Notes: generated from the letters alone by a model not told the origin. A stretch of 64,000 nucleotides of DNA from Variovorax sp. TBS-050B (GCF_029893635.1 NZ_JARXYR010000002.1:2145001-2209000), one strand, 5' to 3'; counted from the stretch's first letter, positions 25,763 to 35,493 are shown. Translations and numbers: made by a program.

Positions 25763-27197
25763 GCACCGGCGGGCGGTGCGCGCCCCAGCCGCACGCCTGC
25801 TCGTACGCATGCCCGAGCCGCAGCACCTCGAGGTCGGCATGGATCGGCCCGGCGAGCTGCATGCCCATCGGCAGGCCGCCCTCGCCGAAGCCGGCGCGCA
25901 CGTTGAGCGTCGGCAGGCCGGCCAGCGTGAAGGGCGTGACGATCTCCATCCAGCGGTGGTAGGTGTCGCTCTTCACGCCGGCGACCTCGCCGGGCCAGTG
26001 CAGCTCGGCATCGAACGGGAACACCTGCGCCGTCGGCGCGAGCACGAAGTCGAAGCGCTCGAACAGCTTCGCGAACGCGCGGTACACGTTCGAGCGCCAG
26101 AGCGAGGCCTGGTAGAGCGAGGCCGCGTCGAGGTGGCGGCTCTGTTCGACCTCCCATTGCGCTTCGGGCTTGAGCTGCGCGAACAGCTTCGGGTCGGCCC
26201 TGTAGGCGCCGAGCTTGCCGCCGACCAGCAGCTGGCGCAGGCGCAGCCAGGCACTCCAGTTGTGGTCGCGCGGCACGTCGAGCGTGCAGGGCTCGACCTC
26301 GCAGCCGATGGCGCGGAAGGTGTCGAGCGCCTGCTCGCCGAGTTCGAGGATGCCGGGCGCGAGCGGCAGGTCGGGCCAGAGGCTGCCCAGCCAGCCCACC
26401 CGCAGGCCGCGCACCTCGCCCTCGATCTGCAGCGCATCGGGCGAGGGCAGCGGCTGCGGCGAGGAGAGCGGCAGGCGCGCATCGAAGCCCGCCTGCACCG
26501 CGAGCAGCCGGGCGGCGTCTTCCACGCTGCGCGCCATCGGGCCTTCGGTGCCGAGCTGCTGGAAGAAGAGCTCCTGCTCCGGATCGCCCGGCACGCGCCC
26601 GCGCGAAGGGCGCATGCCGATCACGTTGTTGAAGGCCGCCGGATTGCGCAGCGAGCCCATCATGTCGCTGCCGTCGGCCACCGGCAGCATGCCGAGCGCC
26701 AGCGCGACGGCCGCGCCGCCGCTGCTGCCGCCGGCGCTGCGTGCCGGGTCGTAGGCATTGCGCGTGATGCCGAACACCGGGTTGTAGGTGTGCGAGCCCA
26801 GGCCGAACTCGGGCGTGTTGGTCTTGCCGACCACGATGGCGCCGGCCGCGCGCATGCGCGCCACGTGCAGGCTGTCGCCGCGCGCGGGCGAGCGCGGTGC
26901 GAGCGGCGAGCCCATCGAGGTCGGCAGCCCGGCGGCATGGCTCAGGTCCTTCACCGCGAGCGGGAAGCCGTGCATCCAGCCGCGCCGCTGGCCGCGCGCG
27001 AGCTCGGCATCGCGCTCGCGGGCATCGGCGAGCAGGGCCTCCGGCGCGCGCAGCGAAACGATCGCGTTGAAGCGCGGGTTGAGCGCCTCGATGCGCGCCA
27101 GCGCGGCCTGCATCAGGTCGAGGCATGAAAGCGCGCGCGACGCGATGTGCCGCGAGAGTTCCGTGGCGCTGAGGTCGAGGATGTCGGCAGTCGGCAT
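25749..27197 (-). CDS. Amidase (amidase-signature family)
   Basis: A 482-residue amidase-signature enzyme starting at ATG 27195-27197 (MPTADILDLSATELSRHIAS). The Ser-Ser-Lys triad is visible: K83 in FPLAVKDLSH, S158 in SAGGSSGG and S182 in DMMGSLRNPA. The last motif is variant, since DTGGS is the usual form. It hydrolyses an unknown amide in the cytoplasm. It is divergent from a LysR gene that probably controls it, and its 3' end overlaps the hydroxyacid dehydrogenase. Confidence 0.92.
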   Translation of the reverse strand: MPTADILDLSATELSRHIASRALSCLDLMQAALARIEALNPRFNAIVSLRAPEALLADARERDAELARGQRRGWMHGFPLAVKDLSHAAGLPTSMGSPLAPRSPARGDSLHVARMRAAGAIVVGKTNTPEFGLGSHTYNPVFGITRNAYDPARSAGGSSGGAAVALALGMLPVADGSDMMGSLRNPAAFNNVIGMRPSRGRVPGDPEQELFFQQLGTEGPMARSVEDAARLLAVQAGFDARLPLSSPQPLPSPDALQIEGEVRGLRVGWLGSLWPDLPLAPGILELGEQALDTFRAIGCEVEPCTLDVPRDHNWSAWLRLRQLLVGGKLGAYRADPKLFAQLKPEAQWEVEQSRHLDAASLYQASLWRSNVYRAFAKLFERFDFVLAPTAQVFPFDAELHWPGEVAGVKSDTYHRWMEIVTPFTLAGLPTLNVRAGFGEGGLPMGMQLAGPIHADLEVLRLGHAYEQACGWGAHRPPVLRSA

Positions 27198-27279
27198 GGC
27201 GGCGGGCAAGGGAATGCAGGGAGGCGCAAGTATCGGCCAGGCGCCCGCGCCCGTCGCCGCGCGGACATAATCGCCGCGT

Positions 27280-28266
27280 ATGGAAACCAAGTGGCTCGAA
27301 GACTTCATCAGCCTGGCGGAAACCCGCAGCTTCAGCCGCTCCGCCCAGTTGAGGCACGTCACGCAGCCCGCTTTCTCGCGGCGCATACAGGCCCTCGAGG
27401 GCTGGGCCGGCACCGACCTGGTCGACCGCAGCTCCTACCCGACGCGGCTCACGCCCGCGGGACAAACGCTCTACGGGCAGGCGATCGAGATGCTGCAGTC
27501 GCTGCAGAGCACCCGCGCGATGCTGCGCGGCCATTCGGCCGCCGGCCAGGACGTGATCGAGATCGCGGTGCCGCACACGCTGGCCTTCACCTTCTTTCCG
27601 TCGTGGGTGACCAGCCTGCGCGAGCACTTCGGACCGATCAAGAGCCGGCTCATCGCGCTCAACGTGCACGATGCCGTGCTGCGCCTCGTCGAGGGCAGCT
27701 GCGATCTGCTGATCGCCTACCACCATCCCTCGCAGCCGCTGCAGCTCGACGCCAACAAGTACGAGATGGTCAGCCTGGGCGAGGAGGTCGTGAGCCCCTG
27801 GGTCAAGGCCGATGCCGAGGGCGCCCCACGCTTCCGGCTGCCGGGCCGTCCCGGCCAGCCGCTGCCCTACCTGGGCTATGCACCGGGCGCCTACCTGGGC
27901 CGAGTGGTCGACCAGCTGCTCAAGGAATCGGGCACCGCGATCCACCTCGACCGGGTCTACGAAACCGACATGGCCGAGGGCCTCAAGGTGATGGCGCTCG
28001 AGGGCCACGGCATCGCCTTCCTGCCGCAGAGCGCGGTGCGCAAGGAGATCAAGGCCCGCAAGCTCGTGAGCGCGCTGCCGCCCGAGATCGACAGCCTCGA
28101 GGCGACGATGGAAATCCGCGCCTACCGCGAGCGGCCGAGCCCGCCGGTGCCCGTGAAGGCCGGCGCGGGCCGCCCGGCCAAGGCGCCGCCTTCCGAAAGC
28201 CTGCAGCCCAAGCGCACCGCCGACGCGCTGTGGTCGTACCTCGTCAGCGCGCAGCCCGCCCGCTGA
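27280..28266 (+). CDS. LysR-family regulator, HypT/YjiE-like
   Basis: A 328-residue LysR protein. The helix-turn-helix METKWLEDFISLAETRSFSR then SAQLRHVTQPAFSRRIQALE is characteristic of the HypT (YjiE) group, where a tryptophan replaces the usual start and AWAGTDLVDRS follows. The effector domain is standard; an extra Pro/Lys-rich stretch (SPPVPVKAGAGRPAKAPP) precedes the C-terminus. HypT in E. coli senses hypochlorite through methionine oxidation, but most homologues are uncharacterised. Divergence from the amidase gene (82-bp gap) suggests that gene as target. Confidence 0.9.
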   Translation: METKWLEDFISLAETRSFSRSAQLRHVTQPAFSRRIQALEGWAGTDLVDRSSYPTRLTPAGQTLYGQAIEMLQSLQSTRAMLRGHSAAGQDVIEIAVPHTLAFTFFPSWVTSLREHFGPIKSRLIALNVHDAVLRLVEGSCDLLIAYHHPSQPLQLDANKYEMVSLGEEVVSPWVKADAEGAPRFRLPGRPGQPLPYLGYAPGAYLGRVVDQLLKESGTAIHLDRVYETDMAEGLKVMALEGHGIAFLPQSAVRKEIKARKLVSALPPEIDSLEATMEIRAYRERPSPPVPVKAGAGRPAKAPPSESLQPKRTADALWSYLVSAQPAR

Positions 28267-28630
28267 GCCTTTTGTGCACTGCACAATCTATAAATGCGGG
28301 GCATGGCACCCTCCACAAACGGCATTGGCGTGAGCGACGGGCGGTCTCTACAGTCGCGGCAGTTTTTTCAGGCTGCCGTCACGGCCGTCCGCACGCGCTG
28401 TCGACGCGTGCTTTTTTTTAACGGCGGCGGGCACAAAGGCTGCTTTATGAAAGTCCGACAATCCCGGTCGATTCGCATTCGTTGCACCATGACGACGCAT
28501 CGGTGGCTGCGTTCGGTGCACGGGCTTCGGGAATGCACCGGGTTGGTCCGGGTATTCCCCGAGGCCTGAGTGTCTAGAATTTCGTTTTATTTCTGTTTCT
28601 CTTTTTCTGTCACCATCAGGAGTTTTCTGT
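28267..28630. promoter_or_regulatory. 364-bp gene-free control region upstream of gltI
   Basis: No convincing gene lies here. A perfect palindrome TTGTGCA-C-TGCACAA is at 28272-28286. Several TGCACC/GGTGCA half-sites follow, including a GGTGCA-N13-TGCACC pair at 28515-28539. A possible -10 element TAGAAT is at 28575-28580 without a good -35, and the ribosome site AGGAG precedes the gltI ATG. The spacing suggests an activator-dependent promoter for gltIJKL. Confidence 0.5.
28272..28286. promoter_or_regulatory. Perfect palindrome TTGTGCACTGCACAA, probable operator
   Basis: A 15-bp exact palindrome with a central C, 6 bp after the LysR stop and about 345 bp before gltI. The related TGCACC half-sites further downstream make regulator binding likely. 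The protein is not identified. Confidence 0.5.
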
Positions 28631-29530
28631 ATGAAAAAGCAAGTATTTGCATTGGCCGTCGCAGCGCTGGCTGCAGGGAGCGCCTTTGCACAGGCCAACG
28701 ACACGCTGGCCAAGATCAAGGCCTCGGGCGTGGTCACCCAGGGCGTGCGTGAATCGTCGGGCCTCTCGTACACGCTGGGCAACGGCCAGTACACGGGCTT
28801 CCATTACGACGTCTGCACCAACATCATCAAGGACATCCAGAAGCAGCTGGGCCTCGCCAAGCTGGAGACCAAGTACCAGCCCGTGACCTCGCAGAACCGC
28901 GTGCCCCTGGTCCAGAACGGCACGGTCGACCTCGAGTGCGGCTCCACCACCAACAACGCCGCGCGCCAGAAGGACGTCGCCTTCGCCGTGACCACCTACG
29001 TGGAAGAAGTGCGCATCGCGGTCAAGGCTAATTCGGGCATCAACAGCATCAAGGACCTCAACGGCAAGACCGTGGCCACGACCACCGGCACCACCTCGGT
29101 GCAGACGCTGCGCAAGAACGAGCGCGCCGGCGGCATCGACTTCAAGGAGCTCTACGGCAAGGACCACTCCGACAGCTTCCTGCTGCTCGAATCGGGCCGC
29201 GCCGACGCCTTCGTGATGGACGGCTCGATCTTGGCCTCGAACATCGCCAAGTCGAAGTCGCCCGCCGACTACAAGATCGTCGGCGAAGTGCTCAGCGTCG
29301 AGCCGATCGCGATCATGATCCGCAAGGACGACCCCGCCTTCAAGAAGGCCGTGGACGACAGCATCAAGGCGCAGATCAAGAGCGGCGAGCTCGCCAAGCT
29401 CTGGGACAAGTGGTTCCTGAAGCCGATCCCGCCGGCCAACGTCACCATCAACCTGCCGCTGTCCGACGCGACCAAGGCAGCCTGGGCAAATCCGAACGAC
29501 AAGCCCATGGAAGAGTACGCCAAGAAGTAA
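28631..29530 (+). CDS. gltI: Glutamate/aspartate ABC transporter substrate-binding protein
   Basis: A 299-residue periplasmic protein with a signal peptide ending at GSAFAQ (about residue 21). The mature SBP_bac_3 domain shows SGVVTQGVRESSGLSYTLGN, GFHYDVCTNIIKDIQ and VDLECGSTTNNAARQKDVAF, the GltI-type ligand region. GltI binds L-glutamate and L-aspartate and feeds the GltJK permease. Its stop is followed by a strong terminator hairpin, so it is probably expressed above the permease genes. Confidence 0.95.
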   Translation: MKKQVFALAVAALAAGSAFAQANDTLAKIKASGVVTQGVRESSGLSYTLGNGQYTGFHYDVCTNIIKDIQKQLGLAKLETKYQPVTSQNRVPLVQNGTVDLECGSTTNNAARQKDVAFAVTTYVEEVRIAVKANSGINSIKDLNGKTVATTTGTTSVQTLRKNERAGGIDFKELYGKDHSDSFLLLESGRADAFVMDGSILASNIAKSKSPADYKIVGEVLSVEPIAIMIRKDDPAFKKAVDDSIKAQIKSGELAKLWDKWFLKPIPPANVTINLPLSDATKAAWANPNDKPMEEYAKK

Positions 29531-29552
29531 TCGGCACGAAGGTCACCTGCGC

Positions 29553-29584
29553 AACGCCCGCCGCCCCCGGCGGGCGTTTGTTTT
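29553..29584 (+). terminator. Rho-independent terminator/attenuator between gltI and gltJ
   Basis: An exact 11-bp stem, AACGCCCGCCG / CGGCGGGCGTT (29553-29563 and 29568-29578), with a CCCC loop is followed by TGTTTT. It lies 22 bp after the gltI stop and 72 bp before the gltJ start. It should reduce transcription into gltJKL and so set a high binding-protein ratio. Confidence 0.85.
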
Positions 29585-29655
29585 CGCAAGGCGGCGCGCG
29601 TGCATGACCCCCGCACGCGCGGCGTCGGGAAATCTGGAAAGAAGGAGAGTCCCCT

Positions 29656-30387
29656 ATGGGATCGAACTGGGATTGGCAGGTCTTCTTGCAAGACCCGGGC
29701 GGGAAGTACCCGACCTACTGGGAGTGGATGCTGTCCGCATGGGGCTGGACGGTGTCGGTGGCCCTGCTGGCGCTCATCGTCGCGCTGGTGCTGGGCTCGC
29801 TGATCGGCATCGTGCGAACGCTGCCCAACAGCCCCTGGCTGGTGCGGCTGGGCAATGCCTGGGTCGAGCTGTTCCGCAACATTCCCCTGCTGGTGCAGAT
29901 CTTCCTCTGGTACCACGTGATTCCGGCGCTGATCCCGGCGATGAAGAGCGTGCCGAGCTTCGTGCTGGTGGTGCTCGCGCTGGGCTTCTTCACCTCGGCA
30001 CGGATCGCCGAGCAGGTGCGCTCGGGCATCCAGGCGCTGCCCAAGGGCCAGCGCTACGCGGGCATGGCGGTGGGCTTCACCACGCCGCAGTACTACCGCT
30101 ACGTGATCCTGCCGATGGCCTACCGCATCATCATCCCGCCGCTCACGAGCGAGACGATGAACATCTTCAAGAACTCGTCCGTGGCCTTCGCGGTGTCGGT
30201 GACCGAACTCACGATGTTCGCGATGCAGGCGCAGGAGGAAACCTCGCGCGGCATCGAGGTGTACCTGGCGGTCACCGCGCTCTACGTGATCTCGGCCTTC
30301 GCGATCAACCGCATCATGGCCTTCATCGAGAAGAAGACCCGCGTGCCGGGCTTCATCGTCTCGGCCAGCGGCGGCGGGGGGCACTGA
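29656..30387 (+). CDS. gltJ: Glutamate/aspartate ABC transporter permease GltJ
   Basis: A 243-residue polar-amino-acid permease of the HisM/GltJ type. It has five or so membrane helices and the binding-protein-dependent transport loop AMAVGFTTPQYYRYVILPMA near residue 136. An extended N-terminus (MGSNWDWQVFLQDPGGKYPT) is typical of GltJ. It follows the post-gltI terminator and is 1 bp from gltK, with which it forms the channel. Confidence 0.94.
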   Translation: MGSNWDWQVFLQDPGGKYPTYWEWMLSAWGWTVSVALLALIVALVLGSLIGIVRTLPNSPWLVRLGNAWVELFRNIPLLVQIFLWYHVIPALIPAMKSVPSFVLVVLALGFFTSARIAEQVRSGIQALPKGQRYAGMAVGFTTPQYYRYVILPMAYRIIIPPLTSETMNIFKNSSVAFAVSVTELTMFAMQAQEETSRGIEVYLAVTALYVISAFAINRIMAFIEKKTRVPGFIVSASGGGGH

Positions 30388-30388
30388 C

Positions 30389-31078
30389 ATGATGAATCTC
30401 GACCTGTCCTTCTACAACTGGGAAGTCATCAGCAACTTCGTCGTCAAGGGCTTCTACTTCAGCATCATGCTGACGGTGGTGGCCACGATCGGCGGCGTGA
30501 TCTTCGGCACGGTCCTGGCGCTGATGCGCCTGTCGGGCAAGAAGTGGCTCGATGCGCCCGCGGCCATCTACGTCAACGGCATGCGCAGCATTCCGCTGGT
30601 GATGGTGATCCTGTGGTTCTTCCTGCTGGTGCCGGCTTCGTTCTATGCGAGCTTCGGTTCGCTCGGCACGAACTACCGCTCCGAGATCTCGGCCGTGATC
30701 ACCTTCATCGCGTTCGAGGCGGCCTACTTCAGCGAGATCATGCGCGCGGGCATCCAGTCGATCCCGCGCGGCCAGGTCTACGCGGGCCAGGCGGTCGGCA
30801 TGACCTACGGCCAGAACATGCGCCTCGTGGTGCTGCCGCAGGCCTTCCGCAACATGCTGCCGGTGCTGCTCACGCAGACCATCATCCTGTTCCAGGACAC
30901 CTCGCTGGTCTACGCGATCGGCGCCTACGACATGCTCAAGGGCTTCGAAACCGCGGGCAAGAACTTCGGCCGCCCGATCGAGGCCTACCTGCTCGCCGCT
31001 GTCGTCTACTTCATCATGTGCTATGCCCTTTCTTGGCTGGTCAAGCGCCTGCACAAGAAGATCGCCATCATCCGTTGA
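30389..31078 (+). CDS. gltK: Glutamate/aspartate ABC transporter permease GltK
   Basis: A 229-residue membrane protein starting at ATG 30389; a second in-frame ATG follows immediately. The EAA-like loop is GQAVGMTYGQNMRLVVLPQA near residue 132. The family feature NGMRSIPLVMVILWFF is present near residue 64. It pairs with GltJ in the inner membrane. The stop is 27 bp before gltL. Confidence 0.94.
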   Translation: MMNLDLSFYNWEVISNFVVKGFYFSIMLTVVATIGGVIFGTVLALMRLSGKKWLDAPAAIYVNGMRSIPLVMVILWFFLLVPASFYASFGSLGTNYRSEISAVITFIAFEAAYFSEIMRAGIQSIPRGQVYAGQAVGMTYGQNMRLVVLPQAFRNMLPVLLTQTIILFQDTSLVYAIGAYDMLKGFETAGKNFGRPIEAYLLAAVVYFIMCYALSWLVKRLHKKIAIIR

Positions 31079-31105
31079 TCGCGCGGCTAACCGGAGAGAA
31101 AAGAA

Positions 31106-31855
<750 letters not shown>

Positions 31856-31864
31856 ATACGGACC

Positions 31865-31995
31865 GCCGGACGCGAAGGACGCGAAGGATTCGCGAAGATC
31901 GCAAAAGGGAAACCAGGTGATTCTGGTTTCCCTTTTTTATTTGTCTTTGTCCTTTTCGCGTCCTTCGCGAACCCTTCGCGTCCTCTGCGTCCGGC
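31865..31995. repeat. Long imperfect hairpin, family B copy 2
   Basis: The outer arms GCCGGACGC (31865-31873) and GCGTCCGGC (31987-31995) pair exactly. Inside, CGCGAAGGACGCGAAGG-type units face CCTTCGCGTCC-type units. A perfect terminator stem sits at the apex. The element lies between converging gltL and the nucleoside hydrolase gene. Confidence 0.75.
31903..31938. terminator. Bidirectional terminator at the end of gltL
   Basis: AAAAGGGAAACCAG (31903-31916) and CTGGTTTCCCTTTT (31923-31936) form a perfect 14-bp stem with a 6-base loop. There are A residues on the left and T residues on the right, so it can act in both directions between converging genes. It lies 48 bp after the gltL stop. 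Confidence 0.85.
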
Positions 31996-32010
31996 TGCCC
32001 GCTCCCGCCT

Positions 32011-32958
32011 TCAAGGCAGCCGCGCGATGTGCGCCGTCAGCAGGTCGAAGAAGCCCTGCGCATCCCCGTCCACGATCCAGTTCACGTTCGCCGCGCGCCC
32101 CAGGCTGCCGTGCCAGTCGGCCACGGTCTGCCCGAAGCCCATGCCTTCGCGGCTGTCGATCTCGACGTGGATCGCGCGCCCGCTGAACAGCGAAGGCGCG
32201 AGCAGCCAGGCGATGACGGTCGCATCGTGCACCGGCCCGCCCGGCAGGCCGTAGTGCCGCATCTCCTGCGGCGCATAGGCGTCGAGGATGTCCGCCACGA
32301 TGCGCCCGGCGCGGTTGCCCAGCCCGCGCAGCCGCGCGATCCGCGCCTCGCTCGTGAGGATCCTGTGCGTCACGTCGAGCGGCAGCATCGTCACCGGCAC
32401 GCCGCTGCAATGCCGAAGCACCGCCTCGGCCGCATGCGGATCGGCGAACACGTTGAACTCGGCCACCGGCGTGATGTTGCCGCCGTTGAAATGCGCACCC
32501 GCCATCAGCACCAGTTCGCGCAGCCCGCGCACGATGTCGGGCGCCTGTTCGAGCGCGAGCGCGAGGTTGGTCTGGGGGCCGAGCATCGCGAGCGTCACGC
32601 TGTGCGCGGGCGCGGCACGCAGCGTGCGGATCAGGTGGTCGACCGCGTGGCCTTCGGCGAGCGACACGGCGGGCTCGTGCACCGCCACGCCGGTGATGCC
32701 TTCCTGCCCATGGACATGGTCCGCATGGATCGCTGCGCGCCGCAACGGCCGCTCGGCGCCGGCATGCACCGGAATGCCGGGCCGGCCGCCCCATTCGCAG
32801 GCGAGGCGCGCATTGCGCGAGGTCTTGGCGAGCGGCACGTTGCCGGCCACCGTGGTCAGGGCTTCGAGCTTCAGCGCCTCGGGCGCCGCCATGGCGAACA
32901 GCAGCGCGATCACGTCGTCCGCGCCGGGGTCCGTGTCGATGATCAGGGTGTGCGGCAT
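32011..32958 (-). CDS. Inosine-uridine-type nucleoside hydrolase
   Basis: A 315-residue hydrolase starting at ATG 32956-32958 (MPHTLIIDTDPGADD). The calcium-binding DxDPGxDD motif gives D8, D10, D14 and D15. The segment LGPQTNLALALEQAP near residue 118 and GGPVHDATVIAWLL near the C-terminus (an aspartate in HDA) complete the site. These enzymes cleave nucleosides into base and ribose. The gene is last in a TRAP unit dctQ-dctM-dctP on the same strand, 46 bp after dctP, suggesting that the transporter imports a nucleoside. Confidence 0.92.
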   Translation of the reverse strand: MPHTLIIDTDPGADDVIALLFAMAAPEALKLEALTTVAGNVPLAKTSRNARLACEWGGRPGIPVHAGAERPLRRAAIHADHVHGQEGITGVAVHEPAVSLAEGHAVDHLIRTLRAAPAHSVTLAMLGPQTNLALALEQAPDIVRGLRELVLMAGAHFNGGNITPVAEFNVFADPHAAEAVLRHCSGVPVTMLPLDVTHRILTSEARIARLRGLGNRAGRIVADILDAYAPQEMRHYGLPGGPVHDATVIAWLLAPSLFSGRAIHVEIDSREGMGFGQTVADWHGSLGRAANVNWIVDGDAQGFFDLLTAHIARLP

Positions 32959-33004
32959 GGGTGCGATTGTCGCGCCCATGCCCCGGCGCACGCCTGGGAG
33001 GCGC

Positions 33005-34043
33005 CTACTTCTTGCGCGCCGCGATCGCCTTCTCGGCCTTCGCGACGAGGTCCGCGCCCACCGTGCCCTTCCACTTCTCGTACACCGGCCGCGTGGCCTT
33101 CACGAAGGCCTCGCGCTCGGCCGGCGTGAGCTGGGTCACGGTCACGCCCATGCCGGCGATGTCCTTGAGCACGGGCTTGTCGGCCTCGACCAGGCCCTTG
33201 CGCGCGATCTCGATCTCCTGCTTGCCGGCGTCGATCGCGGCCTGGCGCACGATGGCCTGGTCGGCCGGCGTCCACGAGGCCCAGATCTCCTTGTTGACCA
33301 CGAACACCAGCGGATCGGCCACGTAGCCCCAGGTCGTCACGAACTTCTGGCCCACATTCTGCATCTTGAGCACGGTGAACAGGAACAGCGGGTTCTCCTG
33401 CCCGTCGACCGCGCCGCTCGAGAGCGCGGGCTGCGCATCGGCCCAGCTCATCTGCGTCGGGTTGGCGCCGAGCGCGGTGAACATGTCGGAGTAGATCGGC
33501 GAGCCGACCACGCGGATCTTCATGCCCTTGAGGTCCTCGGGCGACCTGATCGGCTTCTTCGAGTTGGTGATCTCGCGGAAGCCGTTCTCGCCCCAGGCAA
33601 GCGGCACCACGCCGGCCTTCTCGAGGGTCTTGAACATGTCCTTGCCCACTTCGCCCTGCGTGAGCGCGTCGATGGCCGCGTAGTCGGGCATCAGGAAGGG
33701 CATCGAGAACAGGTTGAGCTGCTTGACCTGCGGCGACCAGTTGATGGTCGAACCCACGGCCATGTCGATCACGCCCTGGCGCAGCGCGCTGAACTCGCGC
33801 GTCTGGTCGCCCTGGATCAGCGACACGCCCGGATAGAGCTTGATGTTGATGCGCCCCTGCGTGCGCTCCTTCACCAGGTCGGCCCAGATCTTCCCGGCCT
33901 GGCCCCAGGGCGTGGGCGGGCCCAGCACGAGGGACATCTTGTACTCGGCCTTGTAGGCGGCCTGCGCCATGGCGCCGGTCGAGAACAGGCCGAGGGCGGG
34001 TCGCGACGGCGGCGAGGCCGAGCAGTGTGCGGCGGAACTTCAT
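33005..34043 (-). CDS. TRAP transporter substrate-binding protein (DctP), frameshift in signal-peptide region
   Basis: The mature DctP domain is intact (AYKAEYKMSLVLGPPTPWGQ onward), with the ligand region DLKGMKIRVVGSPIY and the downstream SGAVDGQENPLFLF. From the ATG at 34041-34043 the frame encodes MKFRRTLLGLAAVAT and then loses sense. Removing one C in ACCCGCCC (plus-strand G near 33998-34000) yields a perfect signal peptide ending STGAMAQA. As read, only an internal ATG at 33970 would start the mature domain, without export. Total length with the correction is 345 residues. Whether this is an assembly error or real decay is open. Confidence 0.85.
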
Positions 34044-34081
34044 TTGTCTAGTCTCCAGTTGTCATCAAGGATCGGACAGCC

Positions 34082-34183
34082 GAACGCAGAGATCGCAGAG
34101 ATCACGCAGAAGTCGCAAAAGAAGAAATCAAAATTTGGTTTTTCTTTTGCGACTTCTGCGAAACCTTCGCGTCCTCTGCGTTC
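34082..34183. repeat. Long hairpin, family B copy 3, between dctM and dctP
   Basis: The outer arms GAACGCAGAG / CTCTGCGTTC pair exactly. The inner 19-bp stem CGCAGAAGTCGCAAAAGAA (34105-34123) pairs perfectly with 34142-34160, around an AT-rich loop. It lies inside the dctQ-dctM-dctP transcription unit, where it may attenuate or protect mRNA. Confidence 0.75.
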
Positions 34184-34194
34184 TGCCCCCGCAT

Positions 34195-35493
34195 TCAATA
34201 CCCGAGCTTCCTCGGCAGCCACAGCGCCAGTTCGGGGAAGGCGATCACCAGCACCATCACCACGAACATCGAGAACAGCAGCCAGCCGACCCAGCGCACC
34301 GTCTCTTCCATGCGCACCTTCGCGATGCGGCACGACACCATCAGGTTGACCGCGAGCGGCGGCGTGAACTGGCCGAGCGCGACCTTGAGCGTGAGGATCA
34401 CGCCGAACCACACCGGGTCCCACTTGTAGTGCTGCACGATCGGCAGCAAGAGCGGCACGAAGATCAGGAAGATCGACACACCGTCGAGGAACATGCCGAC
34501 CGTGATCAAGAGCAGGATCAGCAGCGCGAGGATGCCGTACTCGCCCAGGCCCGAATCGACGATCGCGCGCGTCACCGGATCGATCACGCCGAGCGTGGAG
34601 AGCGAATACGCGAAGATGCCCGCGAGCGACACCACGATCAGGATCACGGCCGAGAGCTCGCCCGATTCGCGCAGGATCACGAACAGGTCGCGCACCTTGA
34701 TGGTCCGGTGCACGCACATGCCCACGAACAGGCCGTAGAACACCGCCACCACCGCGGCCTCCGTGGGCGTGAACCAGCCCGCGCGCATGCCGCCGAGGAT
34801 CAGCACCGGCGCCGCCAGGCCCCAGCTCGCATCGCGCAGGCTCTTCCAGAATGGCGGGCGCGGCAGCGTCGATTCGAGCGCGCCCATCCTGTGCTTGCGC
34901 GCGAGCAGCACGGCCGGGATCATCAGCGCCAGGCCCGCCATCACGCCAGGCACCATGCCGGCCGCGAACAGCGCCGGCACCGAGGCGCCGGGCACCAGCA
35001 CCGAATACACGATGAAGGCCACCGAGGGCGGTATCAGGATGTCGGTGGCCGCCGCGGCGCCCACCACGCTGGCAGAGAAGGGCGCCGGGTAGCCGGCGCG
35101 CGACATCGCGGCGATCATCACCGCGCCCACGGCGGCGGCGTTGGCCGGGCCCGACCCCGAGATGCCGCCGAGGAACATCGCCACCGCAATGGCGACCAGC
35201 GGCAGCATGCCGGGCCCGCGCCCGACGATCGCCACCGCGAAGTTCACCAGCCGCAGCGCCACGCCGGAGCGGTCGAAGATCGAGCCCACGAGCACGAACA
35301 TCGGGATCGCGAGCAGCGGGTACTTGCCCAGGCCCGCATAGAAGTTCTGCGGCACCGCGAGCAGGCCGTACCACTGGGCGTCGGCGTTCGCGAGCGCGAT
35401 GCAGGCCGCGCCCGCGAGCCCGAGCGAAGCGCCGATGGGCACGCCCACCAGCATCATCAGCAGGAAGGCGACGAAGAGCAGCGTCGCGATCAC
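34195..35493 (-). CDS. dctM: TRAP transporter large permease, DctM subunit
   Basis: A 432-residue DctM. I chose the GTG at 35491-35493 because the previous gene ends in the overlapping GTGA and the hydrophobic N-terminus IATLLFVAFLLMMLVGVPIG is typical. Conserved parts include GGISGSGPANAAAVGAVMIA near residue 90 and the C-terminal FPELALWLPRKLGY. It is the membrane transport domain of the second TRAP system. The nucleoside hydrolase and dctP lie downstream. Confidence 0.94.
   Translation of the reverse strand: MIATLLFVAFLLMMLVGVPIGASLGLAGAACIALANADAQWYGLLAVPQNFYAGLGKYPLLAIPMFVLVGSIFDRSGVALRLVNFAVAIVGRGPGMLPLVAIAVAMFLGGISGSGPANAAAVGAVMIAAMSRAGYPAPFSASVVGAAAATDILIPPSVAFIVYSVLVPGASVPALFAAGMVPGVMAGLALMIPAVLLARKHRMGALESTLPRPPFWKSLRDASWGLAAPVLILGGMRAGWFTPTEAAVVAVFYGLFVGMCVHRTIKVRDLFVILRESGELSAVILIVVSLAGIFAYSLSTLGVIDPVTRAIVDSGLGEYGILALLILLLITVGMFLDGVSIFLIFVPLLLPIVQHYKWDPVWFGVILTLKVALGQFTPPLAVNLMVSCRIAKVRMEETVRWVGWLLFSMFVVMVLVIAFPELALWLPRKLGY

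Noticed and set aside
28304..28320. TGGCAC sequence as a possible sigma-54 -24 element for gltI
   Set aside because: There is no TTGC at the required spacing (ACAA is found), and it is more than 300 bp from the gene.
28294..28569. Small 91-codon frame upstream of gltI
   Set aside because: No ribosome site or homology, odd composition, and it overlaps the operator-like motifs.
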